Positions 6,466 through 7,585 of a stretch of 7,585 nucleotides of DNA are shown piece after piece; positions within the stretch are counted from its first letter, which is position 1, and the number at the start of each line of letters is the position of its first letter. Made by a program: the position numbers and the translations under genes. Below the pieces are notes generated by a model. It saw nothing but the letters and a program-made list of their open reading frames with translations, was not told where the DNA came from and ran no database searches. The DNA comes from Spirochaetales bacterium (GTDB taxonomy: Bacteria > Spirochaetota > Spirochaetia > SPDA01): positions 1 through 7,585 of the forward strand of contig SPDA01000076.1 of assembly GCA_004525155.1 (NCBI GenBank), in the 5' to 3' direction.

Positions 6466-7131
6466 ATGATAGACAATGTATCCAATATTTTCGAAAGAAT
6501 AAACGAAATCACGTCAAGAATCAGGGACATACAGAACCTTGTATCGCCCCGCAGGAAGGCGGAAAACGCTCCGGCCGCCGTCGCTCCGCAGAACTTTTCG
6601 GGCCTGCTGCAGGAAGCCATGCTCGCGCAGGATTACTCGAATTTCGGCATTGACGGGGAAGATTCCGACAGCGTCGACATGAACGCATCGATAAAGACAG
6701 ATACATTAGCCCTGTTCAACTTATTGAAAAAACAGAATGAGACTCCCGACGAAATAAATACGAACGATATAATAGACGCTGCTTCGAAAACCTTCGGGGT
6801 GGATGCCCGTGTAATCCGCGCCGTCATTCAGCAGGAATCGGGGTTTAACCCCGGGGCCGTATCATCCAAAGGCGCCATGGGGCTCATGCAGTTAATGCCT
6901 GAAACAGCGGACCAGCTTGGCGTCACCGATCCTTTCAACGTGTATCAGAACATTTTCGGCGGAACAGGCTACCTCAGGCAGATGCTGGACAAGTACGATA
7001 ACCTGCAGATGGCCCTGGCTGCCTACAATGCCGGGCCCAAGGCGGTGGATTTCTACGGAGACATTCCTCCTTTCGAGGAAACGCGTTCTTATGTAGAAAA
7101 TATTACAGCCATGCTCCAGGCGGAATCGTAA
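6466..7131 (+). CDS. Lytic transglycosylase (SLT/Slt70-type domain), no signal peptide
   Basis: The 221-residue protein ends in a compact transglycosylase domain (about 99-219) that cleaves the MurNAc-GlcNAc bond of peptidoglycan, forming a 1,6-anhydro product. The hallmarks are present: catalytic E124 in QQESGFNPGAVSSKGAMGLMQLMP, the AMGLMQLMP wall (137-145), AALAAYNAGP-type motif (AYNAGP at 186-191) and a closing SYVENI helix. The N-terminal 98 residues are polar and low in complexity, with no hydrophobic signal. The opening NIFERINEITSRIRDIQNLV resembles the amphipathic N-termini of transglycosylases found near flagellar genes, which are thought to leave through the flagellar export apparatus; that route is inference. 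Alternatives are cytoplasmic release by another system or a non-classical route. It has its own promoter and ends 7 bases before the convergent gene's stop codon. Confidence 0.92.
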   Translation: MIDNVSNIFERINEITSRIRDIQNLVSPRRKAENAPAAVAPQNFSGLLQEAMLAQDYSNFGIDGEDSDSVDMNASIKTDTLALFNLLKKQNETPDEINTNDIIDAASKTFGVDARVIRAVIQQESGFNPGAVSSKGAMGLMQLMPETADQLGVTDPFNVYQNIFGGTGYLRQMLDKYDNLQMALAAYNAGPKAVDFYGDIPPFEETRSYVENITAMLQAES

Positions 7132-7138
7132 ACCCCGT

Positions 7139-7585
7139 TCAGTAACTCAATATGTAGTTCAGCCTGCGCAGGTATTCCTGTTCTCCCGCGAGAATTTCCG
7201 TAAGGTCCTTTTCCTGGCTGGTGCCTTTTTCATGAGTAACGAGTTCATTGTAGAATTGAACGGTTTTCTTCTGAACATCCCGTCCCAGGGCCAGCGCGCT
7301 TGTTCCGTTTTTAAGGGCCTCGTCACTTTTAGCCTTGATAAACGGCCCCAGAATCTCCTTTTCCACAAAGCGGTAGAGTTTCTTTTCCGGATCGCAGGCG
7401 CCCATCGTGCCTGAACCCTTGCCCTGCTTTTTAAGTTCTTCAATCCGTTTCTGAATATAAATCGACCGTTTTTTTTCTTCTTCGCTCAGGAATTTGAATT
7501 CATTTTTTGCCCAGGACTGATCCGCCCTGCCGGCGAGATCCTGAAAATACTGCATTCTTTCCTCGTCAATAGTTACCGCAAGACA
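7139..7585 (-). CDS. Ferritin/rubrerythrin-like helical protein, apparently lacking metal ligands (partial, runs off right edge)
   Basis: Reading leftward from the window edge to a TGA at 7139-7141, 148 codons are open. An internal ATG at 7553-7555 gives 138 residues, but the frame continues upstream without a stop (CLAVTIDEER before it), and the fold suggests a start further out. The sequence is helical and highly charged, without membrane segments. Two repeats resemble the paired helices of rubrerythrin-type proteins: DEERMQYFQDLA followed by FKFLSEEEKKRS, and ALGRDVQKKTVQFYNELV followed by ILAGEQEYLRRLNYIL. In true diiron members these helices carry ExxxxxxY and EExxH ligands. Here the histidines are replaced (R and L by alignment by eye) and one glutamate is Q. 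It may therefore be a structural or regulatory relative that does not bind iron. The family call is moderate and the function is unknown. Confidence 0.7.
   Translation of the reverse strand, partial: CLAVTIDEERMQYFQDLAGRADQSWAKNEFKFLSEEEKKRSIYIQKRIEELKKQGKGSGTMGACDPEKKLYRFVEKEILGPFIKAKSDEALKNGTSALALGRDVQKKTVQFYNELVTHEKGTSQEKDLTEILAGEQEYLRRLNYILSY

Noticed and set aside
1..7585. CRISPR arrays, tRNA or rRNA genes, insertion sequences
   Set aside because: No regularly spaced repeats, cloverleaf-like sequence, transposase motifs or terminal inverted repeats were seen on either strand.

Overview
This 7.6 kb window comes from a Gram-negative-type bacterium of roughly balanced base composition. It is densely coded with short or overlapping gene junctions. 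A cell-envelope protein with a signal peptide, an HD-GYP response regulator, a large 7TM-type sensor kinase and a lytic transglycosylase whose N-terminus looks flagellar together suggest a motile bacterium such as a spirochaete or deltaproteobacterium. That placement is a guess from gene style; there is no marker gene. There are no RNA genes, CRISPR arrays or mobile elements that I can see, and no gene-free stretch longer than about 100 bases.

Left part (1-1601): a truncated exported protein with an LPP20-like stretch reads leftward out of the window. Diverging from it is a PLP-dependent cysteine desulfurase-like protein. The 101-base gap between them carries a plausible promoter for the leftward gene and a perfect 9-bp inverted repeat.

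Central part (1576-6396): a signalling locus arranged around one divergent promoter at about 3200-3240. Leftward are an isoprenylcysteine-methyltransferase-like membrane protein and, overlapping it by 17 bases, a response regulator with an HD-GYP (cyclic-di-GMP phosphodiesterase) output. Rightward is a single 1039-residue protein: a multi-pass membrane sensor, GAF, cysteine-containing PAS, a complete histidine kinase, and then a C-terminal GNAT-fold acyltransferase domain resembling the FeeM/LuxI group (N-acyl amino acid or autoinducer synthases). A sensor kinase fused to a likely signal-molecule synthase, beside a membrane methyltransferase and a c-di-GMP-degrading regulator, is the most unusual thing here. 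It could be a self-contained signal-making and signal-sensing circuit, but that is inference.

Right part (6397-7585): a lytic transglycosylase without a signal peptide has its own well-formed promoter (TTGCGC, 17 bp, extended -10 TGATATAAT) and a run of seven G as its ribosome binding site. It converges, 7 bases apart, on a truncated gene for a small helical protein that resembles the ferritin/rubrerythrin family but lacks the usual metal ligands.
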